From Desulforhopalus sp. (GTDB lineage Bacteria; Desulfobacterota; Desulfobulbia; Desulfobulbales; Desulfocapsaceae), in NCBI GenBank assembly GCA_030247675.1, contig JAOTRX010000002.1, positions 992,001 through 1,056,000 of the forward strand: a stretch of DNA of 64,000 nt. Reading direction: 5' to 3'. A program made the position numbers and the translations under genes. A model generated the notes under the pieces. It was not told the origin of the DNA and made no database searches. It saw only the letters and a list, made by a program, of their open reading frames with translations. Positions 43,536 through 53,411 of the stretch are shown here, in pieces (the first letter of the stretch is position 1; each line of letters opens with the position of its first letter).

Positions 43536-44258
43536 TTAGTTTTTCTCTTCCGCGGCCGGTGCGTAATGAATCATCCGCTGGCAGGTTGGGCAGTCAAAGA
43601 GCTCGTCGCCACGCAGCAATCGATTGAAAAGCTGCGGTGGAATGGCCATATAACAGCCCTGGCAGACACCATCGACCACGTTAACCACCGCTACGCCGTT
43701 GCGGCGCAGGCGGAGGGTGTCGTACTTTTTAAGGGTCGGGGCCTTGATCTTGGTGGCCTGGTCGCCTCTTTGGCTGTCTTTTTCCCTTTTGCCTTTGTTG
43801 ATGGCCTCGATGTTTGCCCTGACCTTCTCAGTCTCCTCGGCAACCAGCTCTTTTTCGCCTTTCAGCAGGTTTTTCTCCTCATTCATCTGGGCGGTGAGCT
43901 GTTCGATGGACAGCATGATGGCGACGATGCTTTCCTCGTTTTCCTTGGCGCTCTTCTTGGCGTCCTCGATTTCCTTGAGAAGTGCCGTCTGTTCCCGGCC
44001 GGTTTGGACCTGCATCATTTTCGACTGACGCTCGCGGACGTGGGTCATCTTATCAGCCATTTCGCCTTCCAGGGTCCGGCTTTCCTTCTGCTGGGCGCTG
44101 ATCTTTTCCTGCAGTTCGTTGATAAGCGCCTCTCTCTTGGCCAGGGCGGAAATACGTTCATCAAGGGCATTCTGCTCAGCCTTGATGGCCTGGTCGATCT
44201 GGTCAATTTCCATGTCAATGGCCTGCAGCGCAACGAGTTGGTTTAACAGTTCTTTCAA
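43536..44258 (-). CDS. Coiled-coil protein with C4 zinc ribbon (CdsZ-like)
   Basis: The protein has 240 residues, starting at TTG 44258 with AGAGGAG eight bases upstream. A long antiparallel coiled coil (about 10-170) is followed by a zinc ribbon with CQGC and CPTC (DELFDCPTCQRMI). The family is conserved beside Nif3-like genes and rnpB in many bacteria; it has been linked to putative nucleic-acid binding, but the role is not settled. It lies 30 bp after nif3, so the two are probably cotranscribed. Confidence 0.88.
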   Translation of the reverse strand: MKELLNQLVALQAIDMEIDQIDQAIKAEQNALDERISALAKREALINELQEKISAQQKESRTLEGEMADKMTHVRERQSKMMQVQTGREQTALLKEIEDAKKSAKENEESIVAIMLSIEQLTAQMNEEKNLLKGEKELVAEETEKVRANIEAINKGKREKDSQRGDQATKIKAPTLKKYDTLRLRRNGVAVVNVVDGVCQGCYMAIPPQLFNRLLRGDELFDCPTCQRMIHYAPAAEEKN

Positions 44259-44288
44259 GATGATTCTCCTCTATGGGTGTTACAATGA

Positions 44289-45113
44289 CTATTGATGACT
44301 TCTATTTTTTGTGACGAAGGGGTGACACTCCGTCGTGGTTTCCATGATCCTGATATTCCAATTTTCTTTTTGGCAGATCTGCTCCAGCTGTTTGACAAGG
44401 ATGCGGACCGCCGGTTTTTCCGTGGCATAATGGCTGCCGTCGATAATACAGAAGCGGCACTCATTCGCCCAGACAGCAATATTGTGTTTGATTTCCGCTG
44501 AAAGATATACCTGCGCCCCGAGCGCCAGGGCCTGGGGGGCCAGATCTGAACCGCTGCCGCCACAGATCGCTACGGTGCGGATCTTCTCCGGCAGTGGGCC
44601 GGCCATTTGCACGCTTTCCAACTGCAGGACGCGAAGAACGCGCTGCATAAAATCATTGGAGGATATAGCGGCAGGGTAGTCGCCGATGCGCCCAAGGCCA
44701 ATGTCCGGCAGTTTTTCCGGAGATGTCGGCAGGAGAGGCCGAAGGCTGACGAGACCGAGCTGCTCGGCGAGAATGGCGCTGACTCCGGCCGGAGCGCTGT
44801 CGTAATTGGTGTGACAGCCGATTATAGCGATACGGTTGGAGAGGGCCTTTTCGAGCAATCGGCCTTCCAGGGTTGTTGTGTTGATTGCCTGGAGCGGTTT
44901 GAAGATGACCGGGTGGTGGGTGATGACGGTGTTGGCGCCCTGGGCTATTGCCTCATCGATGAGGGCGCTGGTTGGATCAAGTCCGGCGAGGATCGCGGTA
45001 ACTTCTTGATTCGGGTTGCCGACCAGAAGTCCGACATTGTCCCAGGGTTCAGCCAGATTGAATGGTGCCAGGATGTTCAGGCTCTTGAGAATGTCTTGTA
45101 CTCTTACCGTCAT
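44289..45113 (-). CDS. Nif3-like protein (DUF34 / YbgI family)
   Basis: The protein has 274 residues from the ATG at 45113, giving the usual start VRVQDILKSLNILAP; the frame extends upstream through a terminator hairpin and is not used. Metal-binding motifs: AEPWDNVGLLVG, VITHHPVIF, CHTNYDSAP and near the end DGSHYATE. Members are often annotated as GTP cyclohydrolase I type 2, but a cofactor-repair or metal-dependent role is as likely. Confidence 0.92.
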   Translation of the reverse strand: MTVRVQDILKSLNILAPFNLAEPWDNVGLLVGNPNQEVTAILAGLDPTSALIDEAIAQGANTVITHHPVIFKPLQAINTTTLEGRLLEKALSNRIAIIGCHTNYDSAPAGVSAILAEQLGLVSLRPLLPTSPEKLPDIGLGRIGDYPAAISSNDFMQRVLRVLQLESVQMAGPLPEKIRTVAICGGSGSDLAPQALALGAQVYLSAEIKHNIAVWANECRFCIIDGSHYATEKPAVRILVKQLEQICQKENWNIRIMETTTECHPFVTKNRSHQ

Positions 45114-45148
45114 ACCTGATTGTATTGGTTTTTCGAGCTGGAAAACAA

Positions 45149-45180
45149 AAAAGGTACACTCCACCCGGAATGTACCTTTT
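45149..45180 (-). terminator. Rho-independent terminator of the tRNA gene
   Basis: AAAAGGTACA and TGTACCTTTT form a 10-bp stem. On the minus strand it is followed by TTTTTTGTTTTCC. It lies between the tRNA gene and the nif3 start. Confidence 0.85.
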
Positions 45181-45317
45181 GATTCACCTCGCCGGTTCGG
45201 GCATGTTCTGCCCGGAGCGGCCTATGTGCCAGGGGTGTTCTGCCTTCCCCTTGTTGTATGGATACGGTTGTTGTTATCAAGGAACTCGTTGTTTCTGGTC
45301 AGAAGCTGCAGTATGAA

Positions 45318-45393
45318 TGGTGGGCGCAGTAGGATTCGAACCTACGACCGATCGGTTATGAGCCGATGGCTCTACCAACTGAGCTATACGCCC
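45318..45393 (-). tRNA. tRNA with CAU anticodon, probably elongator tRNA-Met
   Basis: The gene is 76 nt with encoded CCA. Minus strand: acceptor GGGCGTA pairs with TGCGCCC (one G-T pair), D-arm GCTC-AGTTGGTA-GAGC, anticodon stem ATCGG-CTCATAA-CCGAT, T-arm GTAGG-TTCGAAT-CCTAC. The anticodon is CAT. The anticodon stem resembles elongator tRNA-Met, but tRNA-Ile2 (lysidine-modified CAU) cannot be ruled out by sequence alone. It lacks the three G-C pairs of an initiator. Confidence 0.93.
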
Positions 45394-45709
45394 GCTTCTC
45401 TGACAATAAAACAGCTCATATAAATCGACATGGCTGATAAAGTCAATAAAAATATTTTTTCGACAAGGGGACAGGCCGACTGCAAGGCACCAATCCGAAT
45501 CATGGAAAATCAGGTTGTCCGGTTGTCAAAAGGGAAAGCGTAATTACTCTACAAGAATGCTTGGGTATTCTTTTGAAATATTGGCAGGTTAGCCAGCGAT
45601 ACTGACGTTTTCTGGGTGTCCGCCCGGCCGTGTGGTTCGGGATATTTTGCAAGCAATATCGTTTTCCGGTTTTCTCCTATTAATTTAGATACGTTGGTGA
45701 ATAGCCTTG
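45394..45709. other. Gene-free stretch upstream of the M48 peptidase
   Basis: No gene or clear hairpin is seen. The frame at 45616 overlaps the next gene in another register and is a shadow. Promoters for the divergent tRNA and peptidase genes must lie here, but I could not identify boxes with confidence. Confidence 0.5.
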
Positions 45710-47551
45710 ATGTACACAAACCTCCTCCTGTTTTTGGTCGCCATCTTTTTGTTCACGCTGGAGAGCGTACCGCAGACCCCGTGGTTGGGCGGCTGGCAGG
45801 CCCTGGTCCTCTTTGTCGCCCTGATTGTCGGGTACCGGCAGGTGGCCCGGCGGCTTTTCGCCCGGCAGGCAGCCTTCAGGAGTGCCGGATATTTCCGGAC
45901 GGAGAAGCAGTTATCGATCCTCGCCCTGGTTTTCTTCGGTGTGACCCTCTACACCTGTGATCCGAAATATTATCTGTCGATATTGCCGCTTGGCAAGACC
46001 ATGCCGGCCTTGGTCAACCTTGCCGGGCTGCTGCTCTTTATTGGCTATTTGAGCCTGATGTGGCGGGCCGGGCAACGGAACTACGAGTATGTTTTTGGCG
46101 AAAAATACCGGCCCCTTGCCTTTATTCGACTGAATATACAGGTCAATCTGCCGATTGTCCTGCCGTGGATCATCATCTCCCTGCTCTATGATGTCGTCGC
46201 CCTTATTCCGGTGCCCGGTCTTGAGGAATTTGCCGCCTCGAAATGGGGCGATCTGCTGCTCTTTGGTGTCTTTTTGATTGTGGTAACGCTCTTTTTCCCA
46301 CCCCTCGTTCGCCGGTTGTGGGGCTGCAGGCCATTGCCGGAAGGCCCCCTGAAAGACCATCTCCGGGCCTTTTGTGCCATCCAGAATTTTTCCGCGGATT
46401 TTTATCTGTGGCCGCTTTTTGAAGGACGGGTGCTGACCGCCGGGGTCATGGGCATTGTCCCCGGTTTGCGGTACATTCTCATTACCCCCGCCCTTATCGA
46501 GACCATGTCGCTGAAGGAACTTGAGGCGGTTGTTGCCCACGAGGTAGGCCATGTAAAAAAGTACCATCTCCTGCTGTATGTCTTTCTCCTGGCCGGTTTC
46601 AGCGTTTTAGCCGGGATGCTTGTTGAGCCCTTTATCTACCTGCTGCTGGCGCAGGATATGGTTAATGCCATGATTCTTGCCAGCGGTATCGATGCCGAGA
46701 GTGTTCTGACCGTGGTCGGTTCGGTGCCTCTTGTCGTCTTTCTGCTTTTTTATTTTCGTTTTGTTTTTGGCTATTTTGTCCGTAATTTCGAGCGGCAGGC
46801 CGATCTGTACAGCCTTGCGGCAATTGGCCATGGACGGGATCTGATATCGGCCTTTGAAAAGATTGCTCTGCTCAGCGGCACCGTCCGCGACGAACATAAC
46901 TGGCATCATTTCGGCATTGGTGAGCGCATTGAATGCCTGGTCCAGGCGGAGAGGCAGCCCGAGTTGATCAAACGCCATGACCGTAAGGTACGTTTCGGCC
47001 TTATCTCCTATGTGGCGGTGGTGGTTCTCGCCGGTGTTTTAGTCGGCCAGATCCCAAAGGAACAATTGGCGTCGCGTTATCAGGAAAATTTCGCCGAGAC
47101 GATCCTCCTGCAGAAGGCGACCAAGGAGCCTGACCGTGCCCTTTGGCAACGGCTTATCGGCGACCTGATGATGACCAAAAAGATGGAAGAAAAGGCTCGC
47201 ACCGCCTATGAAAAGGCCTATAGCCTAGAGCCGGTCAATCCGGAAATCATGAACAATCTCGCATGGCTGCTCCTGACCAGTGAGGACCTCCGGCTGCGCG
47301 ATCCCCTGCGGGCGCTGAGCCTTGCCAGGGCCGCGGCCTCCTTGCAGGCGAGAGGGCACATCTACGATACCCTGGCCACCGCCTACTGGGCCAACGGATT
47401 GGTTGAAGAAGCGGTGCACGCCGAACGACAGGCAGCCGCCATCGATCCGGCACAAAGAAGATTCTATCAGGCCCAAATCGCCAGGTTCCTGAAGCAGACC
47501 TACGAGGAATCGCTAAAAGAACTAGAAGCGAAGCAGCAGGCGAGACCTTGA
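45710..47551 (+). CDS. M48-family membrane zinc peptidase with C-terminal TPR
   Basis: The protein has 613 residues from ATG 45710 (a TTG at 45707 is also open). Several membrane helices (about 2-20, 29-45, 65-85, 95-115, 140-165, 178-200) precede the peptidase core with HEVGHVKKYH and the downstream ligand ERQADLYSLA. Two further helices flank it. The last ~110 residues carry TPR-like repeats (ARTAYEKAYSLEPVNPEIMN, LARAAASLQARG). It resembles HtpX/Ste24-type proteases for membrane quality control. Confidence 0.88.
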   Translation: MYTNLLLFLVAIFLFTLESVPQTPWLGGWQALVLFVALIVGYRQVARRLFARQAAFRSAGYFRTEKQLSILALVFFGVTLYTCDPKYYLSILPLGKTMPALVNLAGLLLFIGYLSLMWRAGQRNYEYVFGEKYRPLAFIRLNIQVNLPIVLPWIIISLLYDVVALIPVPGLEEFAASKWGDLLLFGVFLIVVTLFFPPLVRRLWGCRPLPEGPLKDHLRAFCAIQNFSADFYLWPLFEGRVLTAGVMGIVPGLRYILITPALIETMSLKELEAVVAHEVGHVKKYHLLLYVFLLAGFSVLAGMLVEPFIYLLLAQDMVNAMILASGIDAESVLTVVGSVPLVVFLLFYFRFVFGYFVRNFERQADLYSLAAIGHGRDLISAFEKIALLSGTVRDEHNWHHFGIGERIECLVQAERQPELIKRHDRKVRFGLISYVAVVVLAGVLVGQIPKEQLASRYQENFAETILLQKATKEPDRALWQRLIGDLMMTKKMEEKARTAYEKAYSLEPVNPEIMNNLAWLLLTSEDLRLRDPLRALSLARAAASLQARGHIYDTLATAYWANGLVEEAVHAERQAAAIDPAQRRFYQAQIARFLKQTYEESLKELEAKQQARP

Positions 47552-47727
47552 TGTCTGCGGCTGGAGAGGCATTGCGGCGGGTGGTTCCAGGCGCAGCCCA
47601 TTGCCCCGGCATGTTGGCCATTTTCTTCTCGCAGGAGAAGTAACGTATTCATTTGTATTGCAAAAATCGTTATTTGCGGGGAGAATAGGGCGATGATTGT
47701 AATCTCTTGCCAGGTGAAGGTGGTTGA

Positions 47728-49530
47728 ATGAAATTTTTAAACAGCGACGAACTCCTTGATGTCCTTGTCGATCTGCGGGTGCTGAGCCCCAAACAGCGAC
47801 AGTTTATTGTCCTGGAAAAAGGCAAACAGCGGCAAAAGCTTTTGCGCCTGGCCGGCAAGGAGGGAGAGGTCGATAAAGATTATCCGGACATGGTGGAAAT
47901 TATCACCGCCTTCAACCTCAAGTTGCTGGGCGGCGACGGGCGGCTGATCGATGAAGAGCTTATCATGCAGGCGGTGGCCAAGGCCAAAGACCTGCCGTTC
48001 AAAAAGCTCGATCCCCTCGATCTCGACATGGATGTCGCCACTAAGACCATTCCTCGAAACTTCGCCATCAGGCAGATGATTCTGCCGTTTAAGATGGAGG
48101 ACGGCATTCTCGAAACGGCCATCTATCATCCGGATTGCCAGGCGGCACTGGCCGATATCGAACAGACCAATCAGGTGAGGATCCGTCCGCATCTCGCCAC
48201 CAAGTCCGATATCAAGCGGATCATCACCGAGTTTTTCGGTTTTCAGCGGTCGATCAGCGCCGCCGAGGACCAGTTCGGCATAGCGCCCGGGGCCAGCAGT
48301 TCTATTGATATCGGCAATCTCGAGCGCTATGTGAAGATCTCCGCCTCAAAAGAGATCACCTCCTCTGACCAGCATATCAAGACGGCGGTCAATCATATCT
48401 TTCACTACGCCCTCGAGCAAAGGGCCAGTGATATCCACATCGAGCCGAAACGCAATGTCTCCATGGTGCGCTTCCGCATAGACGGCAGCCTGCATACCAT
48501 CTACAACCTGCCGAAGGCGGTGCACTCGGCCATAACCTCGCGGATCAAGTTTCTGGCGCGGATGGATATTGCCGAGAAAAGGCGGCCTCAGGACGGCCGG
48601 ATCAAGATCGGCGCCAAGAGCGGCAAGGACGTGGAGATCCGGGTGTCGACGGTGCCGGTGGCTTTTGGCGAAAAGGTGGTCATGCGTATCCTCGATTCCG
48701 ACATGATCTTTCAGCAGGTGGAAAGCCTTGGCTTTTCCATGCGCGATCTCGAGGTGTATAAATCCTTTATTGCCGCACCGCACGGCATTATCCTGGTGAC
48801 AGGGCCGACTGGCAGTGGTAAATCGACAACCCTTTACTCGACGCTGAAGGAGATCGCCACCCCGGAAAAAAATGTGGTCACCGTCGAGGATCCGGTAGAG
48901 ATGGTTTATGACGAGTTCAATCAAATCGCCGTGCAGCCGCTCATCGACATCACCTTTTCGACGATCCTCAGAAACATCCTCCGCCAGGACCCGGACATCA
49001 TCATGATCGGCGAGATTCGCGACCACGAAACCGCAGCCCATGCGGTGCAGGCGGCGATGACCGGCCATCTGGTGTTTTCGACCCTGCACACCAACGATGC
49101 GGTGTCGTCCATTGCCAGGCTCCGTGACCTTGGTCTGCAACCTTTCATGGTTGCCTCGACTCTGCTCGGCTGCATGGCGCAGAGGCTGGTGAAAATGGTC
49201 TGCAACGATTGCGCCGAGACCTTTGAGATGAAGAGCGAAGAGCTGTTGAAGCTCGGTTTCCCGGCCGGTGATTCGGGCACTGTCACCCTTCGCCGGGGCA
49301 AGGGCTGTAGGGAGTGCCGGGGTACGGGGTATAAGGGACGATGCGGAATATTTGAGATCTTCCCGATGACTGCCCAGATAAAGAAGATGGTGGCCAGCGA
49401 ATCCTTGACCCAGGAAATGCGCCAGGTTGCAATCCGCGAAGGAATGACTACTTTACGCGAGGACGCGTGGAGTAAGGTGAAACGCGGGATAACCACCTAC
49501 GAGGAAGCTCTTCGGGCAACTTCGGTGTGA
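47728..49530 (+). CDS. GspE/PilB-family secretion or pilus ATPase
   Basis: The protein has 600 residues. An N-terminal MshEN-like region (about 1-200) is followed by the motor. The motor has Walker A GPTGSGKSTTLY, the Asp box, Walker B IIMIGEIRDHETAAHA, and the His box GHLVFSTLHTNDA. A C4 zinc element (CNDC and CREC) follows, as in GspE and PilB. It would power type II secretion or type IV pilus assembly. No other secretion gene is adjacent, so which system it serves is open. Confidence 0.93.
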   Translation: MKFLNSDELLDVLVDLRVLSPKQRQFIVLEKGKQRQKLLRLAGKEGEVDKDYPDMVEIITAFNLKLLGGDGRLIDEELIMQAVAKAKDLPFKKLDPLDLDMDVATKTIPRNFAIRQMILPFKMEDGILETAIYHPDCQAALADIEQTNQVRIRPHLATKSDIKRIITEFFGFQRSISAAEDQFGIAPGASSSIDIGNLERYVKISASKEITSSDQHIKTAVNHIFHYALEQRASDIHIEPKRNVSMVRFRIDGSLHTIYNLPKAVHSAITSRIKFLARMDIAEKRRPQDGRIKIGAKSGKDVEIRVSTVPVAFGEKVVMRILDSDMIFQQVESLGFSMRDLEVYKSFIAAPHGIILVTGPTGSGKSTTLYSTLKEIATPEKNVVTVEDPVEMVYDEFNQIAVQPLIDITFSTILRNILRQDPDIIMIGEIRDHETAAHAVQAAMTGHLVFSTLHTNDAVSSIARLRDLGLQPFMVASTLLGCMAQRLVKMVCNDCAETFEMKSEELLKLGFPAGDSGTVTLRRGKGCRECRGTGYKGRCGIFEIFPMTAQIKKMVASESLTQEMRQVAIREGMTTLREDAWSKVKRGITTYEEALRATSV

Positions 49531-49557
49531 TCAAAAGGCAGAGGCAAATAAAGCGAA

Positions 49558-50040
49558 ATGGCCACCGATAAGAAAAACTTGGGCATCAAGATAGTAGCCA
49601 AGAATAAAAAGGCATACCACGATTACCATATCGACGCCACCTATGAGGCGGGAATGGTCCTTTCCGGCCCGGAGGTGAAATCGCTCAGGGCTGGCAAGGC
49701 CAATCTGCGCGACGGCTACGTGAAGATCGACGGCCGAGGCGAAGTGATGATGTACAACGTCCATATCTCGATGTATACCTTTGCCACTCACAACCCCAAT
49801 GATCCGCTACGGGTGCGTAAACTCCTCCTCCACCAGCGGGAAATCCGCAAACTTATTGGCAAGATGAACGAAAAGGGCCTTGCCCTTATCCCCTTGAAGA
49901 TATACTTTAAGGAGAACGGTCGGGCGAAAGTCGAGTTGGGCCTTGCCCGTGGCAAGAGAGAGTACGACAAGAGGGCATCCCTCAAGGAGCAGCAGGGTAA
50001 CCGCGAGATCCAAAGAGAGATGCACCATAACAAACGTTAA
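49558..50040 (+). CDS. smpB: SsrA-binding protein SmpB
   Basis: The protein has 160 residues. Conserved: [42 protein letters not shown] and the C-terminal [12 protein letters not shown] tail that enters the decoding centre. SmpB delivers tmRNA to stalled ribosomes. Its partner RNA gene follows 31 bp downstream. Confidence 0.98.
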   Translation: MATDKKNLGIKIVAKNKKAYHDYHIDATYEAGMVLSGPEVKSLRAGKANLRDGYVKIDGRGEVMMYNVHISMYTFATHNPNDPLRVRKLLLHQREIRKLIGKMNEKGLALIPLKIYFKENGRAKVELGLARGKREYDKRASLKEQQGNREIQREMHHNKR

Positions 50041-50071
50041 AAAATCAACAAAAACAGTCGTTTCAAGATAA

Positions 50072-50434
50072 GGGGGCGAAACGGATTCGACGGGGATGTG
50101 TAAGCTTACTGTTGCATGCCGAGCTTCTATCTGCTCGTAAAACGGTAGAACCTAAATATAATCGCAGACGATTATAACTACGCAGTAGCAGCTTAACCTG
50201 TCATACTGCCGTTCCACCGGTTCTCGCCCATAGAACTGGATTCGGGGCGTCGACTCAATGGGCTGGTCGCTTGAAGGCCGTCTGTCTTTCAAGGGACGAG
50301 ATTTAACAGGCTGGCTGCGGGAAATCCATGTTCCGACGGAGTTCCCAAAGTGAGAACCAAAGCACGGAACTAAGCATGTAGATACGGGAGGGGAGCATTT
50401 TCGGACGCGGGTTCGACTCCCGCCGCCTCCACCA
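50072..50434 (+). ncRNA. ssrA: Transfer-messenger RNA
   Basis: The 5' end GGGGGCGAAACGGATTCGAC and the 3' end GTTCGACTCCCGCCGCCTCC plus ACCA form the tRNA-like half, with a 7-bp acceptor stem and encoded CCA. The tag frame after the resume point reads ADDYNYAVAA then TAA. Together with the tRNA-borne Ala this gives an 11-residue degradation tag. Length about 363 nt is normal for the one-piece form. The 3' end is a common attachment site, and a prophage-like island follows. Confidence 0.97.
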
Positions 50435-50446
50435 TTTAGAAAAGAC

Positions 50447-50495
50447 AAACCCGTCTCTCTGGGGTCATTCTCCGGGGTGACGGGTTTTCTTTTTC
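50447..50495 (+). terminator. Rho-independent terminator of ssrA
   Basis: AAACCCGTC and GACGGGTTT form a 9-bp stem around a 23-base loop with further pairing, followed by TCTTTTTCCCC. Confidence 0.85.
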
Positions 50496-50807
50496 CCCTT
50501 GTTTCTAAAGGGTTTGCGCCCATTTCACATCTTTCCAAAGCACCTCTCCGCACCATCGATTCTCCCCATCCTCCAGCCTTTCTTTCTCTGTTTGGCCCCT
50601 GATTCTCTGTTTTCTCCGGACCAAGTCCGAAGCTCGTCCGGAAAGCTACATCCTTGATTGATATGGGTTTGCGGCTGGTTGCCGTTTTTGGCGGTTGTCT
50701 TAGGTCATCGCTCGATGCCGCAACCGGACGTTTTTTTCGAAATCACCCGCTTCGCCCATGAAAAGAAGTGTGGTCAACTCCGGTTTCCTGCCCCCCAAAA
50801 GAAGAAA

Positions 50808-50828
50808 AGCCGACGCTGATGGTCGGCT
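50808..50828 (-). terminator. Terminator of the minus-strand recombinase module
   Basis: AGCCGAC and GTCGGCT form a 7-bp stem. On the minus strand it is followed by TTTTCTTCTTTT. It lies 27 bases after the last gene of the module. The 310 bases between it and the ssrA terminator hold no recognisable gene. Confidence 0.8.
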
Positions 50829-50854
50829 CTCTGGGGTGGTCTCCGGTCCGGTCG

Positions 50855-51277
50855 TCAGTCGGTGGCGAAGCCGAACTGGCGGCGCTGCTCGGCCCAGTCT
50901 TCGGGGAAGGTCTGGGTCAGCTTGGCCAGCGAGAGCCCGTTGGGTTCCTCGCCGTTGATCAGGGCTTCCACGATGTCGGGGGCCAGAGTCGTCAGCTTGA
51001 GGATGCGGGCCACATACGAGCCATCAACGTCGAGGGTACGGGCAAGCTCGCTGATGGACTTGATCTGGCCGGATTCGAGGATGTCGGCCCAGGAAAAGGC
51101 CCTTGCCAGAGCCTGGAGGACGGCGGACTGTACCGGCTCCTGCGCCCCGGGGATATCTCCATCCAGGGCCTTGGGCGCGATGACCGTCTTGCGGCCGCGC
51201 ATGCGCCGGATCAGCATCGGGATGTGGATCTGCAGGTTGCCGTTGTCGGCTACGGTAATGGTCGGCTTCATTTTCAT
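50855..51277 (-). CDS. ParB/KorB-like HTH protein linked to phage recombinase
   Basis: The protein has 140 residues from the ATG at 51277, which overlaps the recombinase stop (ATGA). The N-terminal part is strand-rich (TITVADNGNLQIHIPMLIRR). A KorB/ParB-type helix-turn-helix follows: SISELARTLDVDGSYVARIL. Proteins of this type regularly sit next to large serine recombinases and DUF2924 in proteobacterial prophages. It may act as a recombination directionality factor or regulator (inference). Confidence 0.75.
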   Translation of the reverse strand: MKMKPTITVADNGNLQIHIPMLIRRMRGRKTVIAPKALDGDIPGAQEPVQSAVLQALARAFSWADILESGQIKSISELARTLDVDGSYVARILKLTTLAPDIVEALINGEEPNGLSLAKLTQTFPEDWAEQRRQFGFATD

Positions 51278-52860
51278 CGGCTTACCCTCCGTTCGGTGAC
51301 TTCGCATGCCAGACCAGCCAGCTCGGCGATGAGTGTTGTCAGCCCGTTGGTGCGCAGCTCCATGTCGATTCCGGTCTCCCGGATCTCCACCTTATCCACC
51401 AGGAGGCGGATGAGCCGGTTTCGCTCCACAGGGAAAAGGTCTTCCCAGAAGCCCTCGACATTCTGGAAGGCCTCCGAGACATCCTGCTCCGTGATGCTGT
51501 TCCCCCGGTAGGCTCTGCATCGCTCGCTCACGTGCGTCAGTTGTTTCGAGAGCTCGACCGCCTGGCGGTTGACGGTCGTGAGCATCTCAGCCTTGCCCGG
51601 CTGATCGCTGCCGGGTTTCATCAGTTCGAGTGCCTGCTCCCTCGCCTGCGACAGCTCCATCTCGAGTTGGGCTTTCTGCTTGAACAGCCGCTCCCGCTCC
51701 GCCTGCTCGATGTCCCGGGCCGCGAAGAAGGTTTTGGCCACCAGCGTCGGCGTGCGGAACACCGCGCTCAACTGCTCGACCACGGCCTGCTCGATGTCCC
51801 CGGCGGGAATCCGTTTGAGGGGGCACCGGCTCACGGTCCGCTTGCTGTCCTTCTGGCAGATGTAATAGGTGTAGTGGCGGCCGTTCTTGCGGGCGTAGGT
51901 CGGACCCATCGCGCATCCGCAGTGGCCGCAGCGGATGACGCCTTTCAGCGGGGCGACCATTTTGGTTCTTGCCATGGAAACCTTGACCGGTTTGTTGTCC
52001 TCCAGGATGGCCTGCACCTTGTCCCAGGACGCCCGGTCGATGATCCCTTCGTGCTCACCGGGGTAGCTGCGATCCTTGTGGGCAATCTCGCCGATATAGA
52101 TCCGGTTGTTCAGCAGCCGGTAGATGTGGCCTGTATTCCATTCTGAGCCCTCGCGCACCTTACCTTTCTTGGTGGTCCAGGCCTTGGTGCGGTATCCCTG
52201 TTCGTTCAATTCCTGGCCCAGTTTCTTGGCCGAGCCGATCTGGATGAAGCGGCGGAAGATGTACTGCACCGTCCTGGCTTCATCCGGGTTGACCAGCAGC
52301 TTCTTGTTATCCCGGTCGACGTCGTATCCGAGAATGGGTACGCCGCCGCAGTATTTTCCCCGGCGCTTGGCGGCCGCCACCTTGTCCCGGATGCGCTCGG
52401 CGATGACCTCCCGCTCGTACTGGGCGAAGGTGATCAGGATGCCGAGAAACATCCGGCCGGTGGGGTCGGTGGTGCTGAAGTGCTGGGTGACCGAGACGAA
52501 GCTGACGCCCTTTTCGTTGAAGAGGTCGATCATCTTCATGAAGTCCAGCAGCGAGCGGGACAGGCGGTCAACCTTGTAGACCACGATCACGTCAATCTTC
52601 CCGGCATCGATGTCCGCCAGCAGGCGGCGTAGCCCCGGACGCTCCATGTTCCCACCCGAGAAACCACCATCGTCGTAGCGATCCGGCAGAGCCGTCCAGC
52701 CACGCATTCTCTGGGCTTCGATATAGTGTTCCGCCGATTCCCGTTGCGCATCCAACGAGTTGAACTCCTGTTCGAGACCTTCCTCGTGGCTCTTGCGGGT
52801 GTAGATGGCACAGCGCAGCGTCTTGTTCTTTCCCGGCGCGACATTGCTGTTATCAAGCAT
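51274..52860 (-). CDS. Large serine recombinase (phage integrase type)
   Basis: The protein has 528 residues. The resolvase domain (about 15-165) has the nucleophile S24 in AIYTRKSHEEG and the arginines in YKVDRLSRSL. The recombinase domain follows (about 185-280), then a zinc ribbon with CGHCGC and later Cys, and a coiled-coil region (about 375-470) that controls synapsis. It would integrate and excise the island. It overlaps the DUF2924 gene upstream by 8 bp. The att sites cannot be fixed from this window because only one end is present. Confidence 0.95.
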   Translation of the reverse strand: MLDNSNVAPGKNKTLRCAIYTRKSHEEGLEQEFNSLDAQRESAEHYIEAQRMRGWTALPDRYDDGGFSGGNMERPGLRRLLADIDAGKIDVIVVYKVDRLSRSLLDFMKMIDLFNEKGVSFVSVTQHFSTTDPTGRMFLGILITFAQYEREVIAERIRDKVAAAKRRGKYCGGVPILGYDVDRDNKKLLVNPDEARTVQYIFRRFIQIGSAKKLGQELNEQGYRTKAWTTKKGKVREGSEWNTGHIYRLLNNRIYIGEIAHKDRSYPGEHEGIIDRASWDKVQAILEDNKPVKVSMARTKMVAPLKGVIRCGHCGCAMGPTYARKNGRHYTYYICQKDSKRTVSRCPLKRIPAGDIEQAVVEQLSAVFRTPTLVAKTFFAARDIEQAERERLFKQKAQLEMELSQAREQALELMKPGSDQPGKAEMLTTVNRQAVELSKQLTHVSERCRAYRGNSITEQDVSEAFQNVEGFWEDLFPVERNRLIRLLVDKVEIRETGIDMELRTNGLTTLIAELAGLACEVTERRVSR

Positions 52861-53377
52861 CTGAACCTCCCTCGGCTTTTCTGCCGTAAACCTTCTTCAG
52901 CCCGAAAAAGACCTTGCCGTTCCAGCGCGTCCCGGTGATCTCCCTGGCCACCGCGCTGAGCGACCGGAAGGTGCGGCCTTCGAACTCGTAGCCATCGGCA
53001 AGGACGGTCACCTCATATCGCCGGTCGTTCCAGACCCGCACCAGTCTGGTCCCGGGCAGGATGGCCTCGTTCGATTTCCGCTCTTCTGGGATGCGTCGAT
53101 TGACAGTGGCTACCGGGTCCTCCTTGGCGGCCTGCTGGAGATGGACCTTGGCCTGCTCGGACAGCCCGCCGTAGAAAAGCTCCTGGATGCGATAGGCCAG
53201 CCGCTTGATGAGGAATTGCTTTTTGTACTGGGGCGGCTCTTCGCCGTAGAGGTCGAGCCATTTTTCCCGGAGCTGCTCCAGGGACATGGATTGCAGCAGG
53301 GCCATCTGCCGAAGGACTGAGTTTCGGGTTCGGTCCTGGATCTTGCCGCCGGTGGCGGCGTTCTGTAACTCATTCAT
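52853..53377 (-). CDS. DUF2924 protein
   Basis: The protein has 174 residues from the ATG at 53377 with AAGGAG before it. Features: SLEQLREKWLDLYGEEPP, FLIKRLAYRIQELFYGGLS, and the C-terminal LSAVAREITGTRWNGKVFFGL. DUF2924 is almost always encoded beside serine recombinases in prophages, and a role in integration is inferred from that linkage only. It starts the three-gene overlapping set. Confidence 0.9.
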   Translation of the reverse strand: MNELQNAATGGKIQDRTRNSVLRQMALLQSMSLEQLREKWLDLYGEEPPQYKKQFLIKRLAYRIQELFYGGLSEQAKVHLQQAAKEDPVATVNRRIPEERKSNEAILPGTRLVRVWNDRRYEVTVLADGYEFEGRTFRSLSAVAREITGTRWNGKVFFGLKKVYGRKAEGGSDA

Positions 53378-53411
53378 TTTCAACTCCTTATTTTGGTTTC
53401 CGGACGAGTTG

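Noticed and set aside
43101..43627. Plus-strand frames of 74 and 101 aa
   Set aside because: They lie over rnpB on the other strand and have no family features.
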